Positions 8,845 through 17,647 of a stretch of 64,000 nt of DNA are shown in pieces; position 1 is the stretch's first letter, and each line of letters starts with the position of its first letter. This DNA comes from Steroidobacteraceae bacterium (GTDB lineage: Bacteria > Pseudomonadota > Gammaproteobacteria > Steroidobacterales > Steroidobacteraceae): positions 55,914 through 119,913 of the forward strand of contig JAHCAM010000006.1 in NCBI GenBank assembly GCA_019634895.1, given 5' to 3'. The translations under genes were made by a program, and so were the position numbers. The notes under the pieces are model-generated. The model made no database searches. It was not told where the DNA came from and saw only the letters and a list, made by a program, of their open reading frames with translations.

Positions 8845-9359
8845 CGCGTCGCGTACCCGTCGAGGCGCCGTGCCGCCACGAACAGCAGCGGGCACAGCAC
8901 CAGCCAGCCGGCGGCGATGGCGGCGAGCGCCGGGCCGGTGGCGACGAATTCGACGGCGCCCAGCCTGCCGCCCGCGTAATAGGCTGCCGGCGCGCCGATC
9001 GCGCCGAAGAGCGCCGCCACCAGCAGCCGCGAGCGCAGCAGCCGCATCGAGACGTTGAGCGTGGTGGCGAAGTTGGCCCACAACGCGACCATCCACACGG
9101 GCGCCGTGCCGGCGAGCAGCATGCCGCTGTCGAAGCGCAGCCAGCCGGACTGGACCAGCAGCGTCTCGAAGGTCGCGCCGGCCCCGACTGCAAGTGCCAG
9201 CAAGGCCAGTTCCGGCAGCGGCCGGGCGGCGCGTGCGAGATGCACAGCCGCGATGACGGCGGCTGCCAGCACGCCGATCCAGGGCAGGTCGCGGGCTGCG
9301 CCGAGTACGGCCGCGAACCAGCCGGCCTGGAACAGCAGCGCGTTGGCGATGATCGTCAT
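8841..9359 (-). CDS. DUF2878 membrane protein
   Basis: A 172-residue integral membrane protein with five or so hydrophobic helices. The start MTIIANALLFQAGWFAAVLG and the blocks ETLLVQSGWLRF and PVWMVALWANFATTLN fit DUF2878, a family of unknown function repeatedly found in CFA/DUF1365/DUF1295 clusters. The ATG at 9359 is preferred over an in-frame GTG at 9368. It is co-oriented with, and 24 nt downstream of, the CFA-like methyltransferase. Confidence 0.85.
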   Translation of the reverse strand: MTIIANALLFQAGWFAAVLGAARDLPWIGVLAAAVIAAVHLARAARPLPELALLALAVGAGATFETLLVQSGWLRFDSGMLLAGTAPVWMVALWANFATTLNVSMRLLRSRLLVAALFGAIGAPAAYYAGGRLGAVEFVATGPALAAIAAGWLVLCPLLFVAARRLDGYATR

Positions 9360-9383
9360 GGCTGGCACGGGTGCTGCCTCCCG

Positions 9384-10433
9384 TCAGCGCGCCGGGCGCT
9401 CGAAGAGGTAATGGGACACCCACCATTCCTGGCCGCCACGGAAGCCAAAGAGCTCTGCGCAGGCCATGAAGAAGATGCGCCAGCGCTGCAGCCACTGTGC
9501 CGCCTGCGCCTCGCCATAGGTGCCGGCGAGCACCGCCAGCGCCTCGCTGCGGCGCGCATCGAGGTTGGCGAGCCAGGCATTCGCCGTGCGCTCATAGTGC
9601 CCCCCGTCCCAGCGCCAGCGCGCGACGAGCGTGAGCGCGTCCTGGAAGCGCAGCGCCAGGTCGTCGGAGGGCATCATCCCGCCGGAGAAGAAGTGCCGGC
9701 CCATCCAGTCCGACGGCCCGCGATCCAGGAACGGGTAGGGCGTGCTGCGGTGGCAGAACACGTGCATGAAGAAGCGCCCGCCCGGCACCAGCCAGCCGTG
9801 CACGCGCGCGAACATGGCGCGCCAGTTGCGCAGGTGCTCGAACATCTCGACCGACACCACGCGGTCGAAGCGCGCTCCGGCGTCGAATCCGTTCATGTCG
9901 GCAGTGAGGACCTGCACATTCGCCAGCCCGCGGCGCGCGGCTTCCGATTCGATCCAGGCCCGCTGCGAATGCGAATTGGAAACGGCCGTGATGCGGCTTC
10001 CGGCGTAGTGCCCGGCCATCCACAGCGTCAGCGAGCCCCAGCCGCAACCCAGCTCGAGGATGTCCTGGCCATCGGCGAGGCCGGCCCGCTCGCAGGTCGC
10101 CGCGAGCGCCGCCGCCTCTGCGCCGGCCAGGTCGCCGCTGCCCTGCGGCCAGTATGCGCAGCTGTACTTGCGGTGCGGGCCGAGCGCGAGACCGAAGAAT
10201 TCGGCCGGCAGCTCGTAGTGCTGCTCGTTCGCCAGTTCCGGCACCAGCGCAATGGGCGACTCGTCCATGGCGCGCACGAAGTGACCGGCCGACGAAGCGG
10301 CACGCTCGCAGTCGTTTGCCGCGATATCGACGAGGCGGCGTTCGCACAGCCGGCGGATGCCGGCGCGGACCACGGCATCGGGCAGGAGTCCCTGCTCGAC
10401 CCAGCCGAGCGCGGCCTGTGCGACCGCGCTCAT
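9384..10433 (-). CDS. CFA-like SAM-dependent methyltransferase (second paralogue)
   Basis: A 349-residue class I SAM methyltransferase related to cyclopropane synthases but shorter and more divergent than the product of 3649-4881. Visible: [23 protein letters not shown] (cysteine motif retained), the SAM motif [17 protein letters not shown] (about residues 127-143), [11 protein letters not shown], and [13 protein letters not shown]. The C-terminus VSHYLFERP replaces the usual CFA end block. It is the first gene after the regulator, overlapping it by 4 nt (ATGA). A methylation step on an unsaturated acyl chain is inferred from family and context. Confidence 0.85.
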   Translation of the reverse strand: MSAVAQAALGWVEQGLLPDAVVRAGIRRLCERRLVDIAANDCERAASSAGHFVRAMDESPIALVPELANEQHYELPAEFFGLALGPHRKYSCAYWPQGSGDLAGAEAAALAATCERAGLADGQDILELGCGWGSLTLWMAGHYAGSRITAVSNSHSQRAWIESEAARRGLANVQVLTADMNGFDAGARFDRVVSVEMFEHLRNWRAMFARVHGWLVPGGRFFMHVFCHRSTPYPFLDRGPSDWMGRHFFSGGMMPSDDLALRFQDALTLVARWRWDGGHYERTANAWLANLDARRSEALAVLAGTYGEAQAAQWLQRWRIFFMACAELFGFRGGQEWWVSHYLFERPAR

Positions 10434-11338
10434 GGCCGCGGCGCCTCTCGCGCCAGGGTTGTCGCGACCAGGCGCACGCCGTCCTCGAGTTCGACGCCAA
10501 GGGCAACCGCGCCGGCCGCGGCGATCTCGCGCCGGTGGCGCAGGGCGGTCGAGCCGCCGACGAAAACCGGCACGCCGGACTCGCGGACGAGCTGTGGCAG
10601 TTCGTCCCTGAAGAAGGACGGCGCCGGGTCCATCGAGGAGGAGATCACCACTGCGTCGCCCTGGCTGCGCCGGCAGGCGATTGCCACGTCCGCCAGAGGC
10701 GTGTCGGCGCCGAGCAATACCGTGCGCATGCCGGCGACGTGCGCTTCCAGCGCGAACAGCAGCAGCCCGATCTCGTGCTGCTCGCCTGGTGCGCAGGCGG
10801 CGACGAGGCGCGGGCCGGTTGCGTAGCGCATGCGGTGCTGCATGCGGGCGCCCAGCTTGCTGCGCAGGTACATGGCGAAGAAGTGCTCCTCGGCGATCCC
10901 GCCGGCGAGGTCGCTCCAGCGCTCACCGAGCCGCACCAGCAGCGGCAACAGCAGCCGCCGGGTGACCTGCTCGACGGGATGCACCGAAAGCGACTCGTCG
11001 TAGATGCGGTCGAGATCCTGCTCGTCGAAGCGCGCGATGGCCGCGGCCATGCGCTCGATGTCCTGGAGCCAGCGGTCACCGGCGGCTGGCGACTCCGCTG
11101 CCGGCTCCACATCGAGCAGGTCCCGCACGCGCGAAATCGGCACGCCGCGCTCGACCAGCGCCAGCACGCGGCGGATGCGCTCGACATGCTGGTGCGTGTA
11201 GAGGCGATGACCCTTGGGCGTGCGCGCCGGGCGGATCAGCCCGTAGCGCCGTTCCCAGGCGCGCAGGGTGACGGCATTGACGCCGGTGAGCGACGAGAGG
11301 GTGCGGATCGGCAGCGTAGCGGCGGTCGCGGCGGGCAT
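10430..11338 (-). CDS. litR: MerR-type B12-dependent photoreceptor regulator (CarH/LitR family)
   Basis: A 302-residue regulator. The N-terminal winged helix of MerR type spans about residues 10-75 ([20 protein letters not shown], then a wing with GHRLYT). The four-helix domain holds W141-x9-E151-H152, the same W-x9-EH array that caps adenosylcobalamin in CarH. The Rossmann-like B12 domain has E-Q-H188-E-I-G, with His as lower cobalt ligand. All key cobalamin-contact residues I know are present, so light-released repression by an AdoCbl-bound tetramer is strongly suggested. The start at 11338 follows its own promoter, which is overlapped by three 11-bp repeats. It heads the lipid operon and is divergent from photolyase. 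Confidence 0.92.
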   Translation of the reverse strand: MPAATAATLPIRTLSSLTGVNAVTLRAWERRYGLIRPARTPKGHRLYTHQHVERIRRVLALVERGVPISRVRDLLDVEPAAESPAAGDRWLQDIERMAAAIARFDEQDLDRIYDESLSVHPVEQVTRRLLLPLLVRLGERWSDLAGGIAEEHFFAMYLRSKLGARMQHRMRYATGPRLVAACAPGEQHEIGLLLFALEAHVAGMRTVLLGADTPLADVAIACRRSQGDAVVISSSMDPAPSFFRDELPQLVRESGVPVFVGGSTALRHRREIAAAGAVALGVELEDGVRLVATTLAREAPRP

Positions 11339-11349
11339 GCATAGACTCT

Positions 11350-11382
11350 TGATATAGAACTGATACAAATACTATACAATAC
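11350..11382 (-). promoter_or_regulatory. Three tandem 11-bp CarH/LitR-type operator repeats overlapping the regulator promoter
   Basis: Three adjacent 11-mers align in phase: TGATATAGAAC (11350-11360), TGATACAAATA (11361-11371), CTATACAATAC (11372-11382), sharing xxATAYA. CarH tetramers are known to bind tandem 11-bp direct repeats of the form nnTnTACAn. On the minus strand a sigma70-like promoter reads TTGTAT (complement of 11374-11379), a 17-bp spacer, then TATATC (complement of 11351-11356), so the repeats cover both hexamers. A further TnTACA match (11427-11432) lies just upstream of the photolyase start. The region is strikingly AT-rich against the background. This is the expected arrangement for light-relieved autorepression. 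Confidence 0.7.
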
Positions 11383-11444
11383 GGTGATCAGCAGCAAGTA
11401 AATCTATATATGAATGAGACAAATCTTATACACCCGGTGACAAC

Positions 11445-12857
11445 TTGAGCACGGCGCTGGTCTGGTTCCGACGCGACCTGCGCCACCACGACCACACCGC
11501 GCTGGCGGCGGCGCTCGCCGCGCATGTCCGGGTCCACTGCGCCTTCGTGTTCGATACCGGGATCCTCGATGCGCTGGGGTCGCGCGCCGACCGTCGCCTG
11601 ACCTTCATCTGGGACTGCGTCGCGGAACTGAAGGAGGCGCTCGAAGCCGCGGGCGGCGGCCTGCACGTGCTGCACGGGCAGGCACGCACCGAGATTCCCC
11701 GCCTGGCGCGCGAGCTGGACGTTGCGGCCGTGTACGCGAACCGCGACTACGAGCCGGCGGCGATCGCACGCGACGCGGACGTGGCGCGCGCGCTGCGTGA
11801 CCACGGCATCCTGTACCGCGACTGTAAGGACCAGGTGATCTTCGAGCTGGATGAAGTGCGCACGCGGGCCGGCGAACCGTTCGCGGTCTTCACGCCCTAC
11901 CGCAAGGCCTGGCTCGGGCGGCTGGAAACGCGCCACTACGCAGAACTGACGCCGGGCGGGGACGCCGGCCGGCTCGCGCCTGCCGGCGGCAGCCTGCCGT
12001 CACTGGCGGACATCGGCTTCACGCGCGCGGAACTCGTCCTGCCGGCCGGCATGTCGGGCGCCCGGCGCCTGTGGGCCGACTTCCGCGGTCGTCTCGACGC
12101 CTATGCCAGCGCGCGCGACTTCCCGGCGCTCGCCGCGACTTCACGGCTGTCTGCGCACCTGCGTTTCGGCACGATCTCGATCCGCGAACTGGTGCGCCAC
12201 GCCACCGGCTTGCGCAGCGAGGGCGCGCAGTCCTGGCTTTCGGAACTCATCTGGCGCGAGTTCTACTTCGCGGTGCTGGCGGCACGCCCTGACGTCGTGG
12301 ATCATTGCTTCCGCCGCGAGTTCGACGCGCTCGAATGGGAGGACGATCCTGCGGCCTGGCCGGCATGGTGCGAGGGCCGCACCGGCTATCCGATCGTGGA
12401 CGCCGCGATGCGCGAGCTCGCGGCGCAGGGCACCATGCACAACCGGCTGCGCATGGTGACCGCCTCGTTCCTGACCAAGGACCTCGGGATCGACTGGCGC
12501 CGCGGCGAGCGCTGGTTCGCGGCGCAGCTGCTCGACTACGACCTCGCGGCCAACAACGGCGGCTGGCAATGGTCGGCGTCCACGGGCTGCGATGCGCAGC
12601 CCTGGTTCCGCATCCTCAATCCCGCGACCCAGTCGCGGCGCTTCGATCCGCAGGGCGCGTACATCCGCCGCTGGGTGCCGGAACTGGCGCATGTCCCGGA
12701 TGCCTTGATTCACGCTCCGTGGGAAATGACGCCGCTCGAGCAGCAGGCGGCCGGCTGCATGATCGGGCGCGACTATCCGGCGCCGGTCGTGCGCCACGAC
12801 GAGGCGCGACAGCGTACCCTTGCACGCTACGGCGCGGTGCGTCGGAGGGCGGAATGA
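11445..12857 (+). CDS. phrB: Deoxyribodipyrimidine photo-lyase
   Basis: A 470-residue class I CPD photolyase/cryptochrome family enzyme that repairs UV-induced pyrimidine dimers using FAD and blue light. The N-terminal antenna domain starts [19 protein letters not shown]. The FAD domain shows [50 protein letters not shown] and [11 protein letters not shown], the family signatures with conserved Trp and Asn residues. The start appears to be TTG at 11445, with GGTGA just upstream (11436-11440); no in-frame ATG or GTG gives the conserved N-terminus. It is transcribed away from the CarH-type regulator, as in known light-inducible photolyase loci. The stop overlaps the tadA start as ATGA. Confidence 0.95.
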   Translation: MSTALVWFRRDLRHHDHTALAAALAAHVRVHCAFVFDTGILDALGSRADRRLTFIWDCVAELKEALEAAGGGLHVLHGQARTEIPRLARELDVAAVYANRDYEPAAIARDADVARALRDHGILYRDCKDQVIFELDEVRTRAGEPFAVFTPYRKAWLGRLETRHYAELTPGGDAGRLAPAGGSLPSLADIGFTRAELVLPAGMSGARRLWADFRGRLDAYASARDFPALAATSRLSAHLRFGTISIRELVRHATGLRSEGAQSWLSELIWREFYFAVLAARPDVVDHCFRREFDALEWEDDPAAWPAWCEGRTGYPIVDAAMRELAAQGTMHNRLRMVTASFLTKDLGIDWRRGERWFAAQLLDYDLAANNGGWQWSASTGCDAQPWFRILNPATQSRRFDPQGAYIRRWVPELAHVPDALIHAPWEMTPLEQQAAGCMIGRDYPAPVVRHDEARQRTLARYGAVRRRAE

Positions 12858-13309
12858 AGGGTGGCGGCGACGTCTACTGGATGCGGCACGCGCTCGCGCT
12901 GGCGGCGCGCGCCGAGGCGGAAGGGGAGGTTCCCGTCGGCGCCGTGGTCGTGCGCGGCGACGAACTGCTGGGGGAGGGCTGGAACCGGCCCGTGGCACTC
13001 AAGGATCCCACGGCCCATGCCGAGATGCTGGCGCTGCGCGCGGCTGCGCTGAAGGCGGGCGACTACCGGCTCGGCGGCGCGACGCTCTACGTCACCCTGG
13101 AGCCCTGCCCGATGTGCGCGGCGGCCGTCGCCCATGCGCGCGTCGCGCGCCTGGTCTTCGGCGCCTGGGATCCGCGCCAGGGTGCTGCCGGAAGCGTGTT
13201 CAACCTGGTGACGGCACCGGAACTCAATCATCGCGTGGATGCCTACGGCGGCGTGCTGTCGGAGGACTGCGGCGCCGTGCTCAGGAAGTTCTTCGCGTCG
13301 CGGCGTTAG
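12854..13309 (+). CDS. tadA: tRNA-specific adenosine deaminase
   Basis: A 151-residue zinc deaminase that converts the wobble adenosine of tRNA-Arg(ACG) to inosine. The HAEMLAL motif (zinc His and catalytic Glu) and [14 protein letters not shown] (two zinc cysteines) are intact. [18 protein letters not shown] is the usual TadA recognition block. The ATG at 12854 overlaps the photolyase stop. Its 3' end overlaps the convergent mltF stop by 4 nt. The length is slightly under E. coli TadA. Confidence 0.95.
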   Translation: MKGGGDVYWMRHALALAARAEAEGEVPVGAVVVRGDELLGEGWNRPVALKDPTAHAEMLALRAAALKAGDYRLGGATLYVTLEPCPMCAAAVAHARVARLVFGAWDPRQGAAGSVFNLVTAPELNHRVDAYGGVLSEDCGAVLRKFFASRR

Positions 13310-14703
13310 TTCGTGTCGTCCGCGGTCATCCACTTCAGCAGTTCGGCATAGGTCTGGACGTTGCGCACGAAGCCCACCGGCTCCCAGCCGCGGGCGTAGC
13401 CGCGCCGCGTCTGCGTGTACCAGCGCTCCTGCGCGAGCAGCGGCAGGGTTTCGCGCACGTCGTCCCAGGAATCCGGGTTGCGCCCGCGACGCTGGGCGAG
13501 CACGCGGGCGTCCTCGAGGTGGCCGTAGCCGACGTTGTACGCGGCCAGCGCCAGCCAGGTGCGGTCGGGTTCGGCGATGCGTTCCGGGATGGTCTCGCGG
13601 ATCAGGCGCAGGTAGCGCGCGCCGCCCAGGATGCTGTCGCGCGCATCGCTGCGGTCGCGCACCCCGACGCGCTGGGCGGTCTCCGCCGTGAGCATCATCA
13701 GCCCACGGACGCCGGTCGGGGACACCGCGCGGCTGTCCCAGCGCGATTCCTGGTAACCGACGGCGGCGAGCAGCCGCCAGTCGATGCCGGTGTCGCCGGC
13801 CGCTTCCTCGAACCAGGCGCGGTACTGCGGCAGGCGCTCGCGGACGCTGGCCACGAAGTTCGCCGCGTCCACGCGGTCGTAGCGCACCAGTGAGCGGCGG
13901 TGACGCTCGAGGATCTGCGCCAGCACGCCGATCGCCGCCAATTCGCGGAAATAGCGCTCGACCTCCCGCAGCAGGTCCGCGCCCTGCGGCGCGAGGGCCC
14001 AGGCGATCGACTCGGATTCCGTCAGCTTGAACGCCGGGCGCAGGTCCGGGTGGAAATGCCGGCCGAGCGAGAACTCGGTCGAGTCCGCGACCGTCAGGTC
14101 GGCCTCGCCCGCGGCGACGGCCGCCAGCAGGTCCATCTGGTCCTGTCCGTCGACCTCCGTGTACGTGAGCCCGGGCCAGTCGGCGGCCAGGCGCGCGAGC
14201 GCCGCGGCATGGGTCGAGTTGCGGATGACCACGATGCGCTTGCCGGCCAGCTCCTGCGGGCCGCGCGGCAGCCGGTCCTGCACGCGGTAGACGATGTGCT
14301 GGTCGATCTGCTGGTAGACGGGGCCGAACAGGAAGCGGGCGCGGCGCTCCGGCGTGGCGATGATGCCGGCCGCCGCGACGTGCGCGCGGTTGTGGCGGAT
14401 CTCCTCCAGCGCGGCGCGGCCATTGTCGGCGAAACGCAACTCCAGGCGCACGCCGAGCCGGCGAGCGAATCCCCGCGCGAGCTCGTATTCCGGGCCCTCC
14501 GGGCCGGCGGCGCCCTCGTAATAGGCGAGCGGGCTGTTGCGCGTGACGACCCTGAGCACGCCCTCGAGACGGACCTGCTCGAAACTCCCGGGCATGCGCG
14601 AGCAGGTGCCGATCATCAGGCAGAGGACGATGACGCCCGGCACGCCGAAGCGGCTGCGGATGTCCCTCCGCCGCTCGGCGGTCTGCTCGGGCTGCGGTTG
14701 CAT
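13306..14703 (-). CDS. mltF: Membrane-bound lytic murein transglycosylase F
   Basis: A 465-residue enzyme with the two-domain MltF architecture. After an N-terminal hydrophobic signal (VPGVIVLCLMIGTC, about residues 21-34) there is a periplasmic-binding-protein-like SBP_bac_3 domain (EGVLRVVTRNSPLAYY, about 47-270). It is followed by an SLT domain with catalytic Glu in AAVGYQESRWDSRAVSPTGV (near residue 320), RGLMMLT and LAAYNVGYGHLEDA. It cleaves glycan strands with 1,6-anhydro product. The cysteine in GTCSRM could be lipidated but the lipobox is atypical. The gene is divergent from tRNA-Ser. Confidence 0.93.
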   Translation of the reverse strand: MQPQPEQTAERRRDIRSRFGVPGVIVLCLMIGTCSRMPGSFEQVRLEGVLRVVTRNSPLAYYEGAAGPEGPEYELARGFARRLGVRLELRFADNGRAALEEIRHNRAHVAAAGIIATPERRARFLFGPVYQQIDQHIVYRVQDRLPRGPQELAGKRIVVIRNSTHAAALARLAADWPGLTYTEVDGQDQMDLLAAVAAGEADLTVADSTEFSLGRHFHPDLRPAFKLTESESIAWALAPQGADLLREVERYFRELAAIGVLAQILERHRRSLVRYDRVDAANFVASVRERLPQYRAWFEEAAGDTGIDWRLLAAVGYQESRWDSRAVSPTGVRGLMMLTAETAQRVGVRDRSDARDSILGGARYLRLIRETIPERIAEPDRTWLALAAYNVGYGHLEDARVLAQRRGRNPDSWDDVRETLPLLAQERWYTQTRRGYARGWEPVGFVRNVQTYAELLKWMTADDTN

Positions 14704-14760
14704 TGTTGTAGAATACCGCCTCCGGTCGGGCCGTCAGCGACGGCCCGCCGGTTCCCGCAC

Positions 14761-14853
14761 GGAGAGGTACCGAAGCGGTCATAACGGCGCGCACTCGAAA
14801 TGCGATGGGGGCATTACCGCCCCACGTGGGTTCGAATCCCACCCTCTCCGCCA
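14761..14853 (+). tRNA. tRNA-Ser (anticodon CGA)
   Basis: A class II tRNA of 90 nt plus encoded CCA (14851-14853). The acceptor stem GGAGAGG pairs with CCTCTCC. The anticodon arm CGCA-CTCGAAA-TGCG gives anticodon CGA, which reads UCG serine codons. A long variable arm (GATGGGGGCATTACCGCCCC region) and the T-arm GTGGG-TTCGAAT-CCCAC are present. A candidate -10 (TAGAAT, 14709-14714) lies upstream. A long inverted repeat begins 5 nt after the CCA. Confidence 0.97.
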
Positions 14854-14857
14854 AAAC

Positions 14858-14908
14858 AAAGGGGACGCGTCCAATTACCGCGGAACGGTAATTGGACGCG
14901 TCCCCTTT
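14858..14908. repeat. 23-bp perfect inverted repeat (REP/MITE-like palindrome)
   Basis: Left arm 14858-14880 (AAAGGGGACGCG... to ...AATTACCG) is repeated exactly in reverse complement at 14886-14908, with a 5-nt loop CGGAA. It starts 5 nt after the tRNA-Ser CCA and ends 15 nt before the predicted ffs -35. It could act as a terminator for the tRNA transcript. However, its length, perfect arms and boxed AAAGGGG...CCCCTTT ends look more like a mobile palindromic unit of the REP class. No adjacent transposase is seen. Confidence 0.8.
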
Positions 14909-14922
14909 ATGCATCTGCGTGG

Positions 14923-14952
14923 TTGACGCTTCCGGATTGCGGCACTTACGAT
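14923..14952 (+). promoter_or_regulatory. Predicted promoter of ffs
   Basis: TTGACG (14923-14928) and TACGAT (14947-14952) are separated by 18 bp. The expected start, near 14959, lies about 15 nt before the mature 4.5S 5' end, leaving a short leader for RNase P trimming, as in E. coli. Confidence 0.5.
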
Positions 14953-14973
14953 GCCGGGCCCGGTCATTCCGAT

Positions 14974-15085
<112 letters not shown>

Positions 15086-15138
15086 TCCGGTTCCGGGACG
15101 CAGGGCAGCGGCGCCGCGCAAGGGCGGCAAGGGCATCG

Positions 15139-16704
15139 ATGAGCTACCTGGCACTGGCACGCAAGTGGCGGCCGCGCAGCTTCGGCGAGCTGGTGGGCCA
15201 GGAACACGTGCGCCAGGCGCTGGTCAACGCGCTCGACTCCGGACGCATCCACCACGCCTTCCTGTTCACCGGCACGCGCGGCGTCGGCAAGACCACGATC
15301 GCGCGCATCCTCGCGAAGTCGCTCAACTGCGAGCGCGGCGTGTCCTCGACGCCCTGCGGCGAGTGCGGCGCCTGCCGCGAGATCGACGAGGGCCGCTTCG
15401 TGGACCTGATCGAGGTGGACGCCGCGTCGCGCACCAAGGTGGACGACACCCGCGAGCTGCTCGAGAACGTGCAATACCTGCCGACGCGGGGCCGCTGCAA
15501 GGTGTACCTGATCGACGAGGTGCACATGCTCTCGTCGCACTCCTTCAATGCGCTGCTGAAGACGCTGGAGGAGCCGCCGCCGCACGTGAAGTTCCTGCTG
15601 GCCACCACCGACCCGCAGAAACTGCCGGTCACCGTGCTGTCGCGCTGCCTGCAGTTCAACCTCAAGCGCCTGCCTGCGGCGCTGATCGCCGGGCGGCTGC
15701 GGCACATCCTGGAGGCCGAGGGCGTCGCCGCCGAGCCCGAGGGAATCCAGCTGCTGGCGCGTGCCGCGGACGGCAGCCTGCGCGACGCGCTGTCGCTGCT
15801 CGACCAGATGCTCGCCTTCGGTGCCGGCCGCGTCACCGAGGCGGACGCGCGTGCGATGCTCGGCACGGTCGCCCGCCAGGACGTGGCGCGCCTTGCGGGC
15901 CGGCTTGCGGCAGGCGACGCGCGCGGCCTGATGGAGGCGGTCGCCGACATCGACCAGTTCGCGCCGGACTATGCCGACCTGCTGGACGCGCTGGCGGCGC
16001 TGCTGCAGCAGGTCGCGCTGCGCCAGGCGGTCCCGGACCTGCCGGACGCCGAACGCTACGACGCCGGCCTGGTCGCGGAACTGGCGTCACAGATGAGCCC
16101 CGAGGACCTGCAGCTCTGCTACCAGATCGCGATCCTGGCGCGCCGCGACCTGGAGCTCGCGCCGGATCCGCGTTCAGGCACGGAAATGTCGCTGTTGCGC
16201 ATGCTGGCATTCCGGCCGGCGGGCGCCGCGGGCGGCGCGCGCGCGGCCGGATCCGCGCCGACGGCGCAGGCGGGCGCATCCGGCGCCACGATTGCCGCGC
16301 CGCAGGCGCCGCCGCCCGCCGCGGCCGCTGCGGGCGATTGGCCGGAGCTGCTCGCCCGCCTGGACCTGCAGGGCGCCGCGCGCCAGCTCGCTGGCAACTG
16401 CCAGCTCATGGAGCGCGACGGCAGCCGCTTCCGGTTCCAGCTCGACCCACGCGCGCAGTCGCTGCATACGCGCCAGCAGGAGGAGCGGCTCGCGGCAGCG
16501 CTCGGCAAGTTCCTCGGCGCCGCAGTCAGCGTCGAGATCGAGGTGGGCGGGACCGACGACACACCGGCACGGCGCGAGGAGCAGGCCCGCGACGAGCGGC
16601 TCGAGCAGGCGCGTGCGGCCATCGAGCGCGACCCGAACGTGCGTGCGCTCCGCGACCGCTTCGGCGCGGTGGTCCAGCCGGATTCGGTCAAGCCGGTCGG
16701 GTAG
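15139..16704 (+). CDS. dnaX: DNA polymerase III subunits gamma/tau
   Basis: A 521-residue clamp-loader ATPase of the replicative polymerase. Walker A is GTRGVGKTTIARILAKSL (about residues 45-62). A four-cysteine zinc module follows (CERGVSSTPCGECGAC). Walker B is YLIDEVHMLS, and the sensor-1/SRC motif is TVLSRC. The C-terminal region (from about residue 355) is Ala-rich and then carries a tau-like domain, shorter than in E. coli (643 residues). I did not find an A-AAA-AAG slippery site, so separate gamma production by frameshifting is not evident. It is followed by ybaB after 9 nt. Confidence 0.97.
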   Translation: MSYLALARKWRPRSFGELVGQEHVRQALVNALDSGRIHHAFLFTGTRGVGKTTIARILAKSLNCERGVSSTPCGECGACREIDEGRFVDLIEVDAASRTKVDDTRELLENVQYLPTRGRCKVYLIDEVHMLSSHSFNALLKTLEEPPPHVKFLLATTDPQKLPVTVLSRCLQFNLKRLPAALIAGRLRHILEAEGVAAEPEGIQLLARAADGSLRDALSLLDQMLAFGAGRVTEADARAMLGTVARQDVARLAGRLAAGDARGLMEAVADIDQFAPDYADLLDALAALLQQVALRQAVPDLPDAERYDAGLVAELASQMSPEDLQLCYQIAILARRDLELAPDPRSGTEMSLLRMLAFRPAGAAGGARAAGSAPTAQAGASGATIAAPQAPPPAAAAAGDWPELLARLDLQGAARQLAGNCQLMERDGSRFRFQLDPRAQSLHTRQQEERLAAALGKFLGAAVSVEIEVGGTDDTPARREEQARDERLEQARAAIERDPNVRALRDRFGAVVQPDSVKPVG

Positions 16705-16713
16705 AATGCGCCC

Positions 16714-17037
16714 ATGAAAGCGAATCTCGGACAGCTGATGCGCCAGGCGCAGCAGCTGCAGGCCAACATGCAGAAAGCCCAGGAGCAGCTGGGCGCGCTC
16801 GAGGTGACCGGCGAGGCCGGCGGCGGCATGGTGAAGGTGGTCATGAACGGCCGCCACGAAGTCCGCCGGGTGCAGATCGAGCCGGCCGTGGATGCCTCCG
16901 ACCGCGAGCTGCTCGAGGACCTCATCGCCGCCGCCTGCAACGACGCGGTGCGCCGCGTCGGCGAGGCCGTGCAGCAGCACATGGCGGGCGCCATGGGCGG
17001 CCTCGCGCTTCCGCCGGGCGTCAAGCTGCCGTTCTGA
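16714..17037 (+). CDS. ybaB: YbaB/EbfC nucleoid-associated protein
   Basis: A 107-residue DNA-binding protein. [20 protein letters not shown] and [20 protein letters not shown] are the hallmark family sequences, and an Ala-rich helix ([13 protein letters not shown]) closes it. Dimers bind DNA and shape the nucleoid. The ATG at 16714 lies 9 nt after the dnaX stop, and recR follows after 10 nt, forming the conserved dnaX-ybaB-recR operon. Confidence 0.96.
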   Translation: MKANLGQLMRQAQQLQANMQKAQEQLGALEVTGEAGGGMVKVVMNGRHEVRRVQIEPAVDASDRELLEDLIAAACNDAVRRVGEAVQQHMAGAMGGLALPPGVKLPF

Positions 17038-17047
17038 CGGGCCCGAC

Positions 17048-17647
17048 GTGAAGTATTCCCCCGGCCTGGGCCGGTTGATCGAGGCGCTGCGGGTGCTGCC
17101 GGGCGTCGGCCCGAAATCGGCGCAGCGCATGGCCTTCCACCTGCTCGAGCGCAACCGCGAAGGCGGCCGCGCGCTCGCGCGCGCGCTGGAGGACGCCATC
17201 GCCGGCACCGTGCACTGCCGGCGCTGCCGCATGCTGACCGACGGCGAGCTGTGCGAGATCTGCTCCGCGCCGCGCCGCGACGCCGCCGTGCTCTGCATCG
17301 TCGAATCGCCGGCCGACGTGGTCGCCGTCGAGCAGTCCGGCGGCTACAGCGGCCGCTATTTCGTGCTGATGGGCCACCTGTCGCCGCTCGACGGCATCGG
17401 GCCCGAGCAGCTCGGCCTGGCGGCGCTCGAACAGCTGCTGGACCAGGGCGAGGTGCGCGAGGTGATCCTCGCGACCAACCCGACGGTCGAGGGCGAGGCG
17501 ACCGCGCACTACATCGGCGAACTGGTGCTGCGGCGCGGCATCCGCGCCTCGCGCATCGCGCACGGCGTGCCGGTCGGCGGCGAGCTCGAGTACGTGGACG
17601 GCGGCACGCTCGCGCACGCGCTCGCCGGCCGCCAGCTCATCGCCTGA
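17048..17647 (+). CDS. recR: Recombination protein RecR
   Basis: A 199-residue protein of RecFOR gap repair. It shows the helix-hairpin-helix [17 protein letters not shown] (about 15-31), the C4 zinc finger CRRC-x8-C-EIC (about 57-72) and a TOPRIM domain ([16 protein letters not shown] through HYIGEL). A GTG start at 17048 is supported by the conserved N-terminus and by spacing after ybaB. Its end overlaps the convergent rsgA end by 11 nt. Confidence 0.96.
   Translation: MKYSPGLGRLIEALRVLPGVGPKSAQRMAFHLLERNREGGRALARALEDAIAGTVHCRRCRMLTDGELCEICSAPRRDAAVLCIVESPADVVAVEQSGGYSGRYFVLMGHLSPLDGIGPEQLGLAALEQLLDQGEVREVILATNPTVEGEATAHYIGELVLRRGIRASRIAHGVPVGGELEYVDGGTLAHALAGRQLIA

Noticed and set aside
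14761..14908. Integrated island attachment site at tRNA-Ser
   Set aside because: No integrase or direct repeat of the tRNA 3' end is present, and housekeeping genes continue on both sides.
15139..16704. dnaX gamma-producing frameshift
   Set aside because: No A-AAA-AAG or similar run is seen in the expected region.
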